NCBI GenBank assembly: GCA_946479825.1 | Contig: CAMLHU010000032.1 | Location: forward strand, 1 to 12,609 | Direction: 5' to 3' | DNA length: 12,609 bases | Source: an uncultured Gemmatimonadota bacterium | GTDB lineage: Bacteria; Gemmatimonadota; Gemmatimonadetes; Gemmatimonadales; GWC2-71-9 | Shown here: positions 1 through 6,383 of the stretch, piece by piece | How the letters are laid out: each line of letters begins with the position of its first letter | How positions within the stretch are numbered: the first letter of the stretch is position 1 | The notes under the pieces: generated by a model | Seen by the model: only the letters and a program-made list of their open reading frames with translations | What the model was told of the DNA's origin: nothing | Database searches by the model: none | Made by a program: the position numbers and the translations under genes

Positions 1-419
1 TCCTTGTCGTCGGTGACGCCGTCGCTGTCGGAGTCGATCGGCAGCGGGCAGCCCTTGGCGTCCACCTTCTGGCCCGCGGGGGTGCCGGGGCAGACGTCGA
101 GGTTGTCCGTCACCCCGTCGCCGTCGGAGTCGATCGGGATCGGGCACCCCTTGGCGTCCACCTTCTGGCCCGCCGGCGTGCCGGGGCAGGCGTCCACGTT
201 GTCCGGGACGCCATCATGGTCGGAATCGACGGGGATCGGGCATCCCTTGGCGTCCACCTTGGTCCCCGCCGGCGTGCCGGGGCAGCGATCCACGTCATCG
301 GTGACGCCGTCGTGGTCCGAATCCTGGGGCAGGGGGCAACCGCGCGCATCCACGGCGGTACCGGCCGGCGTGTTGGCGCAGGCGTCGGACTTGTCGGGGA
401 CGCCGTCCTTGTCGGAATC
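1..419 (-). repeat. Tandem 96-bp coding repeats (TSP3 units)
   Basis: Four complete 96-bp units at 324-419, 228-323, 132-227 and 36-131, plus part of a fifth at 1-35. Each encodes one 32-residue calcium-binding repeat. Units 3 and 4 are the most alike at DNA level, with long identical stretches, which suggests recent duplication or gene conversion. The array continues past the window edge. Confidence 0.9.
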
Positions 420-974
420 CTTCGGCCCCTGGTGGGCGGCGAACAGCAGGTTGAGTCCCGCCTGCAGGGAGTAGTTGATGTTGGTGGTCTTGGGCGGGCC
501 CGCGGCGTCGTTGGCGCCGGTCGGGTAGTAGTCGCCCACCAGGTCGATCCGAAGCCCGACCACCGGCGAGAACCGGTGCTGATAGCTCACGGCGCCGGAC
601 AATCCGCTCGCGCTTAGGTCGTTCCCGCTGGCGGGGCTGATGGTGTAGTGGGCGTAGCCGGCGCCGAGGATGATCTGGTCCAGGTCGCCCCAGTGCTTGG
701 CGAGGCGGACGTGGAGCGGGCGCGTGGTGCTCGAGGCCCCTGAGACCTTTCCCTTCGTGGAATTGATCGAGGCGTCGGCCTCGACGGCCCAGCCAGGACC
801 GACGTAGACCCCAAGCCTGCCACCCCCGCCGAACCCGGTCTTGAACTGGAGGCTCTTGTCGTAGTCCACGGCCCGGCCGAAGACGCCGAGCTCGATGGAG
901 CCGCCCGATTGCGCGGCGGCGGTGGCGGCGAAGGCGGCCGAACAGGCCAGGGAGAGGACGAAGGCTCGGCGCAT
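1..974 (-). CDS. Exported outer-membrane beta-barrel protein with thrombospondin type-3 repeats (OmpA-like; C-terminus outside window)
   Basis: Partial gene: the ATG is at 974-972 and 324 codons are open to the window edge. Residues 1-22 form a signal peptide (two Arg, then a hydrophobic Ala-rich core, likely cut near AAA/QS). Residues about 25-180 look like a small beta-barrel, with alternating aromatic/Gly-rich strands such as GVYVGPGW and ILGAGYAHYTI, ending in a strand near LNLLF. From residue 186 there are four complete 32-residue thrombospondin type-3 repeats starting at 186, 218, 250 and 282, and a fifth cut at 314. Each has a DSDxDGVxDxxDxC calcium-binding core followed by PGTPAGxxVDxxGCP. 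In known families this arrangement usually precedes an OmpA peptidoglycan-binding domain, which would lie outside the window; that part is inference. A GGAG ribosome site lies at 983-980, 5 nt before the start. It is divergent from the nitroreductase gene. Role: probably structural envelope protein. Confidence 0.88.
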   Translation of the reverse strand, partial: MRRAFVLSLACSAAFAATAAAQSGGSIELGVFGRAVDYDKSLQFKTGFGGGGRLGVYVGPGWAVEADASINSTKGKVSGASSTTRPLHVRLAKHWGDLDQIILGAGYAHYTISPASGNDLSASGLSGAVSYQHRFSPVVGLRIDLVGDYYPTGANDAAGPPKTTNINYSLQAGLNLLFAAHQGPKDSDKDGVPDKSDACANTPAGTAVDARGCPLPQDSDHDGVTDDVDRCPGTPAGTKVDAKGCPIPVDSDHDGVPDNVDACPGTPAGQKVDAKGCPIPIDSDGDGVTDNLDVCPGTPAGQKVDAKGCPLPIDSDSDGVTDDK

Positions 975-1032
975 GGGCGCTCCGGGACAGGGGGTTCGGT
1001 CCGGCTGCGTGATAGGAGGCGAGGCACCGCCA

Positions 1033-1059
1033 CGGGGGTGTTTCGGCCAGCAACCCCCG
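1033..1059. promoter_or_regulatory. Inverted repeat in leader of the barrel-protein gene
   Basis: CGGGGGT (1033-1039) and ACCCCCG (1053-1059) are perfect 7-bp inverted arms around a 13-nt loop, about 60-85 nt upstream of the minus-strand start at 974. It could form a stem-loop in the 5' leader or be a protein-binding site. The rest of the 975-1124 stretch holds an AT-rich TATATA run at 1073-1078 that may belong to the minus-strand promoter, with a CTGACG (minus, 1104-1099) upstream at a longer than ideal spacing of 20 nt. Function unproven. Confidence 0.3.
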
Positions 1060-1124
1060 GCGCCGCCTCTCCTATATATGGCGATGGACCTTCCCGGCGT
1101 CAGCGGGGTCTCCATATACTGCTC

Positions 1125-1153
1125 TTGACGATATTCGTTATCACGACTATCCT
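1125..1153 (+). promoter_or_regulatory. Sigma-70-like promoter of the nitroreductase gene
   Basis: TTGACG at 1125-1130 matches the -35 consensus at 5 of 6 positions. A 17-nt spacer follows, then TATCCT at 1148-1153 (4 of 6). The start codon is 45 nt downstream. Inside the spacer, GATA (1130-1133) and TATC (1139-1142) form an inverted repeat around TTCGT, which could be an operator. The stretch is clearly more AT-rich than its surroundings. Confidence 0.6.
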
Positions 1154-1198
1154 ACAGTCAAACGAGCCGACCCCTCGGCCGAGCAGGAGATAGAGACA

Positions 1199-1819
1199 AT
1201 GACCGCCGTTGCCGTTTCCCAACTGACCGCCGCCGAGGCCGCACTGGCCCGGCGATCCATCCGCCGCTACTCCGACGAGCAGGTGTCGGAGTCCGATCTC
1301 CGCGAGATCATCCGCTTGACCGGCCTCGCGCCGACGCCGTTCACCGGCCAGCCGGCCCGGTATGTGGTGGTGCGCGACCCGGCCCTCAAGGCCCAGCTGG
1401 CCGAGGCGGCGTTCCGCCAGCCGCAGGTGACCGCGGCGCCGGCGGTGATCGTGCTGTACAGCGACATGGTGGACGCGCTCGCCCAGGTGGACGAGGTGAT
1501 CCATCCCGGCTATCCGGACGAGCGCCGCCCCGGGGTCAAGGCCGGCATCGAGCGCGCCTTCGCCGACAAGTCGGCCGAAGAGCGGCAGGCGTGGGGCCAC
1601 GCCATCGCGTACACCAACCTGGGGTACCTGTTGCTGCTGGCCCAGTCGTTCGGCTACAGCACCTCGGCGATGCTCGGCTTCCGGCCCGACGAGGTCAAGC
1701 GGCTGCTCGGCCTGCCACCGCACGTCACCATCCCGGCGATCGTGGCCATCGGCCGCGGCGCCGAAGAGGGATTCCCGCACCACCGGCATCCGGTGGAGCG
1801 GGTCGCGACCTTCCGCTGA
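1199..1819 (+). CDS. Nitroreductase-family FMN oxidoreductase
   Basis: A 206-residue protein, the usual size for a single-domain nitroreductase. These enzymes bind FMN as dimers and use NAD(P)H to reduce nitro compounds, quinones or related acceptors in the cytoplasm. The N-terminal RRSIRRY (18-24) is the classic FMN-phosphate-binding start. The loop APTPFTGQPARYVVV (44-58) matches the family APSxxNxQPWRF region, but with Thr/Gly in place of the usual Asn and Ala in place of Trp. The helix AYTNLGYLLLLAQSFGYS (137-154) and the C-terminal IVAIGRGAEE (181-190) match the core helix and final FMN-binding strand. The start is fixed by AGGAGA at 1185-1190, 8 nt before the ATG, and by a good promoter. 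It is a single-gene unit converging on rmuC. The physiological substrate cannot be read from the sequence. Confidence 0.9.
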   Translation: MTAVAVSQLTAAEAALARRSIRRYSDEQVSESDLREIIRLTGLAPTPFTGQPARYVVVRDPALKAQLAEAAFRQPQVTAAPAVIVLYSDMVDALAQVDEVIHPGYPDERRPGVKAGIERAFADKSAEERQAWGHAIAYTNLGYLLLLAQSFGYSTSAMLGFRPDEVKRLLGLPPHVTIPAIVAIGRGAEEGFPHHRHPVERVATFR

Positions 1820-1828
1820 CCGCCCCCT

Positions 1829-1873
1829 GAGCGCCTGCGCGCCCGGCGCTCCCGTCACTCAGGCGGGAGCGCC
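1829..1873. terminator. Overlapping hairpins between convergent genes (probable bidirectional terminator)
   Basis: Stem A: GAGCGCC (1829-1835) pairs with GGCGCTC (1845-1851) around a 9-nt loop. Stem B: GGCGCTCCCG (1845-1854) pairs perfectly over 10 bp with CGGGAGCGCC (1864-1873) around a 9-nt loop that contains the rmuC stop codon. The two share 1845-1851, so only one can form at a time. No T-tract follows on either strand, so Rho-independent action is unproven. Confidence 0.5.
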
Positions 1874-2862
1874 GGTGCGTCTTCGCCGCTGGTGAGCCGG
1901 TCGAGGCGTCCGGCGATCCGCTCCCGCTCGCGGCCGCCTTCCTCGTACTGCCGCGTCGCGTTGCCGAGATGCAGCCCCACCTTGTCCCACGCCGTCCAGA
2001 ACTTGTCGAGCTGCTGCCGCAGCGAGCCGATCTCCGCCAGGATCGTGCGGGAACGTTCCTCCACCCGCAGCCCCTTGAGTCCGTGGAGCACCGCCGCCAG
2101 GTAGGCATAGAACGTGTGCGGCGAGACCGGGATCACCCGGCGCTCGACCGCGTACCCGAGGACGCTGCGGTCGTCGTCCAGCGTCTCGCCCCGAACGATC
2201 GCTTCGTAGTACACCGCCTCCGCCGGCAGGTACATCAGCGCGAACTCGAACGTCCCCTCGTCGGGCCGGATGTACTTGTCGGCGATCTCGTCGATCCGGG
2301 CGCGCAGGGAGCGGCGGAAGGTCTTCCGCTCGCGTTCGGCCGCGTCGCCGTCCTGCGCCTGCATCCGCTGGAAGGCCTCGAGCGGGAACTTGGCGTCCAC
2401 CGGCACGAGCCCGCCGCCGATCCTGAGCACCGCGTCCACCCGCTCGCCGCTGCGGAACGGGTACTGCATCTCGTACTGGGAGGCCGGGAAGACCTGGCGG
2501 AGGAGCTCCTCGAGCCAGACCTCGCCCAGGGTGCCGCGGAGCTTGGGGACGCGGAGGAGGTCCTGCACCTCGGCCACCCGCTGGCCCATCTCCTCGAGGC
2601 GGGCCGTCGCGTCGGTGAGCCGAGTGAGGCGGTCGCGGACGTCGGCCACCGCCGTGCCCGACTGCCGCAGCTGGTCGGCCACCGTCGCGGTGAGCGTCGC
2701 CACCGTCTGCGGCACCACCTGCTGCGCGCCCGCCAGCAGGTCGAGCCGCGCGCGGAGCTCGGCGAGTTCGCGGACCACGAGCGGATCGGCGGGGCGGCGC
2801 GCCGCGAGCCACGCCGCTGCGGCGGCGGCGACGACGAGGATGAGGGCGAGCCAGAGGGACAT
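1855..2862 (-). CDS. rmuC: DNA recombination protein RmuC
   Basis: A 335-residue protein of the RmuC family. Members are predicted membrane-tethered nucleases, linked in E. coli to limiting recombination at inverted repeats. Residues 3-20 form one hydrophobic N-terminal helix. Residues about 30-105 are a helical, Leu/Arg/Glu-rich coiled-coil region. The PD-(D/E)XK nuclease-like domain follows: LRGTLGEVWLEELL (108-121, including E114), RVDAVLRI with D143, and VPVDAKFPLEAF with D156 and K158. The conserved block with VIPVSPHTFYAYL follows in the C-terminal half. An in-frame ATG exists further upstream at 2925, but the ATG at 2862 is preferred: GGAG lies at 2871-2868, 5 nt away, and the membrane helix begins right after it. 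Divergent from the M42 pair. Confidence 0.92.
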   Translation of the reverse strand: MSLWLALILVVAAAAAAWLAARRPADPLVVRELAELRARLDLLAGAQQVVPQTVATLTATVADQLRQSGTAVADVRDRLTRLTDATARLEEMGQRVAEVQDLLRVPKLRGTLGEVWLEELLRQVFPASQYEMQYPFRSGERVDAVLRIGGGLVPVDAKFPLEAFQRMQAQDGDAAERERKTFRRSLRARIDEIADKYIRPDEGTFEFALMYLPAEAVYYEAIVRGETLDDDRSVLGYAVERRVIPVSPHTFYAYLAAVLHGLKGLRVEERSRTILAEIGSLRQQLDKFWTAWDKVGLHLGNATRQYEEGGRERERIAGRLDRLTSGEDAPALPPE

Positions 2863-2881
2863 CGGGGCTCCGGGGTCGGCG

Positions 2882-2917
2882 TTGGCGAATAGTATCATCG
2901 GCGCCATATGTTTGGCG
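2882..2917 (+). promoter_or_regulatory. Candidate promoter and inverted repeat in the rmuC / M42 divergent gap
   Basis: The 83-nt gap between divergent starts holds TTGGCG (2882-2887), a 17-nt spacer and CATATG (2905-2910), a modest -35/-10 pair reading toward the M42 genes. CGCCA (2902-2906) and TGGCG (2913-2917) form a perfect 5-bp inverted repeat around it. A possible minus-strand -10 (TACTAT, 2894-2889) reads toward rmuC without a good -35. Confidence 0.35.
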
Positions 2918-2945
2918 GGAACCACATCCTTCAGTGGAGAGCACC

Positions 2946-3893
2946 ATGCGATTCCTTCGTCGGTCGGCGACGGCAGCGGCGGCGGCGTGCCTGGTCGCCG
3001 GCGGGGTCCGGGCGCAGGCGGCGCCGGTCGCGAAGCGGCTGGCCGCGATGACGGCGGTGACCGGGTTCGAGCAGGCCGTCGCCGACTCGGTGCGCGCGCT
3101 GGTGCCGGGTGCCAAGCGCGACCGCGCGGGCGACGTTGTGCGAACGTGGGGGAAGGGGCCCGGCGGGCTCCTGGTCGCCTGCCCGCTCGACGAGGCGGGG
3201 TATGTGGTCGGCCGGATCCGCGACGACGGCTGGCTCACGCTCCGACGGGTGGGGGCGCCGCCGATCGCGGACTTCGACCGCGCGCTCGAAGGGCAGCGAG
3301 TCACCGTCTGGTCGTCGCGGGGGCCGCTGGCGGGGGTGGTCGCGGTCCGGTCGGTGCACCTGACCCGCGACCGCGCCGCGGCGAACGCCCCGTTCACCGT
3401 GGATGACGCACTTGTGGATGTCGGCGCCGCGAGCGGGGCGGCGGCACGGGCCGGGGGGATCGCGGTCCTGGCGCCGGTGGCGCGCGAAAAGCAGCCGATG
3501 AGTTACGGCGACGGCCGGCTCGCGGCGCCGTGGGCGGGCCGTCGGTCGGCGTGCGCGGCCCTGGCGGTCGCGGCCACGCGAAGTCGGCCGACGGGACGGG
3601 TGGTCGTGGCGTTCGTGGTGGAGGACCGGCTTGGGGCCCGCGGCCTACGGACCGTCCTCAACCTCTTCGGCCCGTTCGACCGCAGCGTGCTGCTGGACGG
3701 CGTCGCGGGCGAGCTGGGCGGGCTCGTCGCCGCCGGCGATCCGGTCGCACAGCGCCGCCTGCCGGCGCTCGGGGTCGCGTCGCACCTGTCGCTGCCGGTC
3801 CGGTACCCCGGCACGCCGGTCGAGACCGTCTCGCTTGGCGACGTCGAGCGGCTCGCCGACTCCCTCGGCGCGACGATCGGAGTTGCCCGATGA
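2946..3893 (+). CDS. Exported M42-family protein lacking catalytic residues (probable pseudopeptidase)
   Basis: A 315-residue protein with a signal peptide (1-23; Arg-rich start, Ala-rich core, likely cut at VRA/QA). Its body follows the same pattern as the M42 metallopeptidase encoded next to it, but key sites differ. The metal His of HxDExG is Pro (P80 in CPLDEAG). The bridging Asp of FDDR is replaced (WAGR, 196-199). The general-base Glu is Asp (D227) and the metal-binding Glu is Arg (R228 in EDRLG). The final metal His of RYAHSP is Gly (RYPGTP, G289). Only D82 and the later Asp (D251, LLDG) remain. It is shorter than its neighbour by nearly 50 residues. The reading frame is intact with GGAG at 2936-2939, so it looks maintained rather than decaying. 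An alternative GTG start at 2934 is possible. Its stop overlaps the next start (ATGA). Likely a partner or scaffold subunit; this is inference. Confidence 0.78.
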   Translation: MRFLRRSATAAAAACLVAGGVRAQAAPVAKRLAAMTAVTGFEQAVADSVRALVPGAKRDRAGDVVRTWGKGPGGLLVACPLDEAGYVVGRIRDDGWLTLRRVGAPPIADFDRALEGQRVTVWSSRGPLAGVVAVRSVHLTRDRAAANAPFTVDDALVDVGAASGAAARAGGIAVLAPVAREKQPMSYGDGRLAAPWAGRRSACAALAVAATRSRPTGRVVVAFVVEDRLGARGLRTVLNLFGPFDRSVLLDGVAGELGGLVAAGDPVAQRRLPALGVASHLSLPVRYPGTPVETVSLGDVERLADSLGATIGVAR

Positions 3894-4981
3894 GCGCCGC
3901 CCGCAACGCATTGCTCGCGCTCGCGGCGCTCGCCGCGATCCCCGGCGCGGCCCAGGCCCAGCGCCGCACCGGGCTCGTCGAGGTACGCCAGGTGCTGCGC
4001 CCGTTGATCGAGAGCTACGGCGTGTCCGGCGCGGAAGCGCCGGTCCGGGCGACCATCGTCCGGCTGCTTCCGGCCTGGGCGCACCCCGCGACCGATTCGG
4101 CCGGCAACCTCTGGCTCACGGTGGGGAAGGGCGCGCCGCGGGTGGTGTTCGTCGCCCACCAGGATGAGATCGGCTTTGCGGTGAGCGCCATCCGCGACGA
4201 CGGGACCCTCGAACTCGAGCCCCGCGGCGGGTTCTTCCCGTTCCTCTTCGCCGCCGAGCCGGCGCTGGTCCACACCACGAAGGGCGACGTGCCGGGGGTG
4301 TTCACGCCGGCGGACACAGGCGCCGGGCGCGGATCGCGCCCCGGCTACCGGGTGGACGTCGGGGTGACGGGCCGCGCCGCCGCGGAATCGCTCGGCGTCC
4401 GGGTGGGCTCCACCGTCACGATGCCCAAGCGGTATGCCGACCTGCTCGGCACCCGGGCCACCGCGCGCTCCTTCGACGACCGGGTGGGCTCGGCCGCGCT
4501 GGTGCTCGCGGTGCGCCACCTCGACCCGGCGCGCCTGCGCCACGCGGTCACCTTCCTCTGGAGCGTCCGCGAGGAGACCGGGCTCGACGGCGCGCGGGTC
4601 GCGGCCGACTCGCTCAAGGGCGACGTGGCGCGGGTCCACGCGATCGACACGTTCGTGTCGGCCGACTCTCCGCTCGAGCCGCAGAACTTCGCCGTGGCGC
4701 CGCTTGGCCTCGGGCCGGTGGCGCGGGCGGTGGACCAGAGCGCCGTGACCCCGCCGGCGTACGTGGATTCGCTGGTGGCGCTCGCCCGGCGGCGCGGCCT
4801 CCCGCTCCAGGTCGGCGCCACCAACGGCGGCAACGACGGCTCCGCCTTCGCGGGGTGGGGCGTGGTGGACGTGCCGATCGGCTGGCCGCTCCGCTACGCC
4901 CACTCGCCGGCAGAGGTGGTGGACCTGCGCGACGTGGCCGGTCTCGCCGACCTTATCGTCGCCGTCGCGGAGGGGTGGTAG
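3890..4981 (+). CDS. Exported M42-family metallopeptidase (aminopeptidase-like)
   Basis: A 363-residue protein of the M42 group (glutamyl/deblocking aminopeptidases, FrvX/TET type). These are two-metal enzymes that usually build large tetrahedral oligomers and trim peptides from the N-terminus. Expected residues are all present: H90 and D92 in AHQDEIG, D196 in SFDDRVG (bridging Asp), E228/E229 in VREETGLDG (base and ligand), D253 in AIDTF and H338 in RYAHSP. Unusually for a family best known from the cytoplasm, it starts with an evident signal peptide (1-23, cut after AQA). The start ATG at 3890 overlaps the preceding stop by ATGA, with GGAG at 3879-3882, 7 nt away. Co-translated with the inactive-looking paralogue, suggesting a joint complex in the periplasm. 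Substrate unknown. Confidence 0.87.
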   Translation: MSAARNALLALAALAAIPGAAQAQRRTGLVEVRQVLRPLIESYGVSGAEAPVRATIVRLLPAWAHPATDSAGNLWLTVGKGAPRVVFVAHQDEIGFAVSAIRDDGTLELEPRGGFFPFLFAAEPALVHTTKGDVPGVFTPADTGAGRGSRPGYRVDVGVTGRAAAESLGVRVGSTVTMPKRYADLLGTRATARSFDDRVGSAALVLAVRHLDPARLRHAVTFLWSVREETGLDGARVAADSLKGDVARVHAIDTFVSADSPLEPQNFAVAPLGLGPVARAVDQSAVTPPAYVDSLVALARRRGLPLQVGATNGGNDGSAFAGWGVVDVPIGWPLRYAHSPAEVVDLRDVAGLADLIVAVAEGW

Positions 4982-4998
4982 GCGCTCATCGCTGGTAA

Positions 4999-5150
4999 CG
5001 TGGGACCACGGAGAGCACGGAGGTACACGGAGCGGCGCGGAGAGTCGCCTGACAATGTGGGCTGACGAGCGGAGCTCCGTTCGCAAGACCACACCGACTC
5101 GCAATTCTCCGTGGTCCTCCGTGACGCTCCGTGCCCTCCGTGGTCCCACG
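4999..5150. repeat. 152-bp imperfect palindrome of ACGGAG-type units
   Basis: The whole stretch is symmetric about 5074/5075. By hand count 57 of 76 position pairs are complementary, including a perfect 15-bp outer arm (4999-5013 with 5136-5150) and a perfect 10-bp centre, CGGAGCTCCG at 5070-5079. Each arm is a series of CACGGAG/CGGAG units spaced about 8-10 bp. It resembles a family of dispersed ACGGAG-rich intergenic repeats that I recall from environmental bacterial genomes (memory, not searched). It could fold as a long hairpin in RNA or a cruciform in DNA, and may end transcription from the M42 genes. Open reading frames across it are spurious. Confidence 0.8.
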
Positions 5151-5162
5151 GCTCTGCCCCTC

Positions 5163-5191
5163 TTGCGCCCCGGGCGATTGTTGCATATTTA
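5163..5191 (+). promoter_or_regulatory. Candidate promoter of the arginine operon
   Basis: TTGCGC (5163-5168), a 17-nt spacer and TATTTA (5186-5191) form a weak -35/-10 pair. The -10 sits at -12 to -7 relative to the argG ATG at 5198, which would make the transcript leaderless. This fits the lack of any Shine-Dalgarno sequence before argG. The match to consensus is only partial (3 of 6 in each box). Confidence 0.4.
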
Positions 5192-5196
5192 TGCAG
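5179..5196. promoter_or_regulatory. ARG-box-like operator overlapping the argG promoter
   Basis: TGCAT-ATTT-ATGCA (5182-5195) is a perfect 5-bp inverted repeat around four A/T bases. It fits the ArgR box pattern TGAAT-WWWW-ATTCA except for one symmetric change per half. A third half-site ATGCA lies at 5198-5202. It covers the candidate -10, where an arginine repressor would block transcription. A wider inverted repeat also spans the start codon: GCGATT-TTGCAT (5174-5186, one bulged base) pairs with ATGCAAAATCGC (5198-5209). The regulator itself is not in the window. Confidence 0.45.
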
Positions 5197-5197
5197 T

Positions 5198-6382
5198 ATG
5201 CAAAATCGCCTCATCGCCCTCGCCTTCTCCGGCGGGCTCGACACTTCGTGGTGCGTTCCCCATCTCACCGACGCCGGCTGGACGGTGCACACGGTCTTCG
5301 TGGACACCGGCGGGACCACGGCCGAGGACCGGGCCGCGGTCCGGGCGCAGGCGCTGGCGGTCGGCGCGGCGGAGCATCACGAGGTGGACGCCCGCGAGGC
5401 GGTGTTCGACCGGTTCGTCCGGTTCCTGATCCAGGGCAACGTCCTCCGGGGCGAGGTCTATCCGCTGAGCGTGGCGGCGGAGCGGACCCAGCAGGCCATC
5501 GCGGTGATCGAGGTGGCGCGCCGGATCGGGGCGGCGGCGGTGGCGCACGGCTCGACCGGCGCGGGCAACGACCAGGTCCGCTTCGACGTCGCGTTCCGGG
5601 TGCTGGCGCCCGAGCTCGAGATCGTGACGCCGATCCGGGAGCGGAACCTCCAGCGGGCCGACGCGATCGCCGAGCTGACCCGCCGGGGGCTCCCGGTCCC
5701 GGGCCAGGCCGGGAGCTACTCGATCAACCGCGGACTCTGGGGCACCACCTGGGGAGGCGGCTGGACCCACGACTCGTGGGCCGGCCCGCCGGCCGAGCTG
5801 CTCGACCCGCCGGCCGACGCCCCGGCGGTGCGGGAGGTCGTGCTGGCGTGGCAGGGCGGGCTCCCGGTGGCGCTCGACGGCGAGGCAGGGGAGGGTGCCG
5901 AACTGGTGGACCGGATCAACGGCCTGGCGCGGGCGTACGGCTTCGGTCGCGACATCCACGTGGGCGAGACCACCATCGGCATCAAGGGACGGGTCGGCTT
6001 CGAGGCCGGCGCGGCGCTCCTGCTCATCCGGGCGCACCGCGAGCTCGAGAAGCTGGTGCTCACCCGCTGGCAGATGTTCTGGAAGGACCAGCTCGCGAAG
6101 TTCTACGGCGACCGGCTGCACGAGGGGCAGTACTTCGACCCGGCGCTGCGCGACATCGAGGCGCTGATCGCGAGCTCGCAGGTCCGGGTGGAGGGGGAGA
6201 CGCGGGTGCGGCTCGCCCCGGGCCGGTTCCAGGTGGTCGGCACCCGGAGCCCGTACTCGATGATGGACCCGGCCGTCGCCACCTACGGCGAGGAGAACCG
6301 GCTCTGGACGGGAGAGGAGGCCCGCGGGTTCGCCCGGGTCTCGGCCATCCCGTCGCTGATCGCCCGTCGGGCGGGAGGGTGA
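5198..6382 (+). CDS. argG: Argininosuccinate synthase
   Basis: A 394-residue enzyme joining citrulline and aspartate, with ATP cleaved to AMP and pyrophosphate, to give argininosuccinate (next-to-last step of arginine synthesis, cytoplasm). The N-type ATP pyrophosphatase loop AFSGGLDTS is at 9-17, followed by HTVFVDTGG (31-39). The substrate and nucleotide region HGSTGAGNDQVRFD (118-131) matches the family HGxTGxGNDQxRF. IGIKGRVGFEAGA (260-272) and AHRELEKLVLTRWQ are of the divergent Xanthomonas/Bacteroidetes ArgG type rather than the E. coli or Bacillus type (judged from memory). The ATG at 5198 is chosen because the conserved strand begins eight residues later; an in-frame ATG at 5111 would lie within the palindromic repeat. 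No Shine-Dalgarno precedes it, suggesting leaderless translation. First gene of the operon; the next begins one base after its stop. Confidence 0.95.
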   Translation: MQNRLIALAFSGGLDTSWCVPHLTDAGWTVHTVFVDTGGTTAEDRAAVRAQALAVGAAEHHEVDAREAVFDRFVRFLIQGNVLRGEVYPLSVAAERTQQAIAVIEVARRIGAAAVAHGSTGAGNDQVRFDVAFRVLAPELEIVTPIRERNLQRADAIAELTRRGLPVPGQAGSYSINRGLWGTTWGGGWTHDSWAGPPAELLDPPADAPAVREVVLAWQGGLPVALDGEAGEGAELVDRINGLARAYGFGRDIHVGETTIGIKGRVGFEAGAALLLIRAHRELEKLVLTRWQMFWKDQLAKFYGDRLHEGQYFDPALRDIEALIASSQVRVEGETRVRLAPGRFQVVGTRSPYSMMDPAVATYGEENRLWTGEEARGFARVSAIPSLIARRAGG

Positions 6383-6383
6383 G

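Noticed and set aside
1..419. Regularly spaced 96-bp repeats resembling a CRISPR-like array
   Set aside because: The unit is an exact multiple of three, encodes the TSP3 motif in one continuous frame with a signal peptide upstream, and has no spacer variability.
216..617. Plus-strand open frame within the barrel-protein gene
   Set aside because: Opposite strand of the TSP3-repeat gene, which has a signal peptide, a ribosome site and clear repeat motifs in the true frame.
2946..3893. The first M42-like gene as a decaying pseudogene
   Set aside because: The frame is complete, the ribosome site and signal peptide are intact, and it overlaps the next gene by ATGA; loss is confined to active-site positions.
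3503..5149. Long minus-strand open frame over the M42 genes
   Set aside because: Antisense shadow of high-GC coding sequence: Arg/His/Pro-rich, no recognisable domain, and it runs into the palindromic repeat.
5111..5197. Longer argG beginning at the ATG at 5111
   Set aside because: The extra 29 residues are encoded by the palindromic repeat and spacer, and ArgG proteins start close to the SGGLDTS motif.
4894..5319. Small open frames across the 152-bp palindrome
   Set aside because: Their translations come from the repeat itself, and similar repeat-derived peptides are common false genes; no ribosome site or homology.
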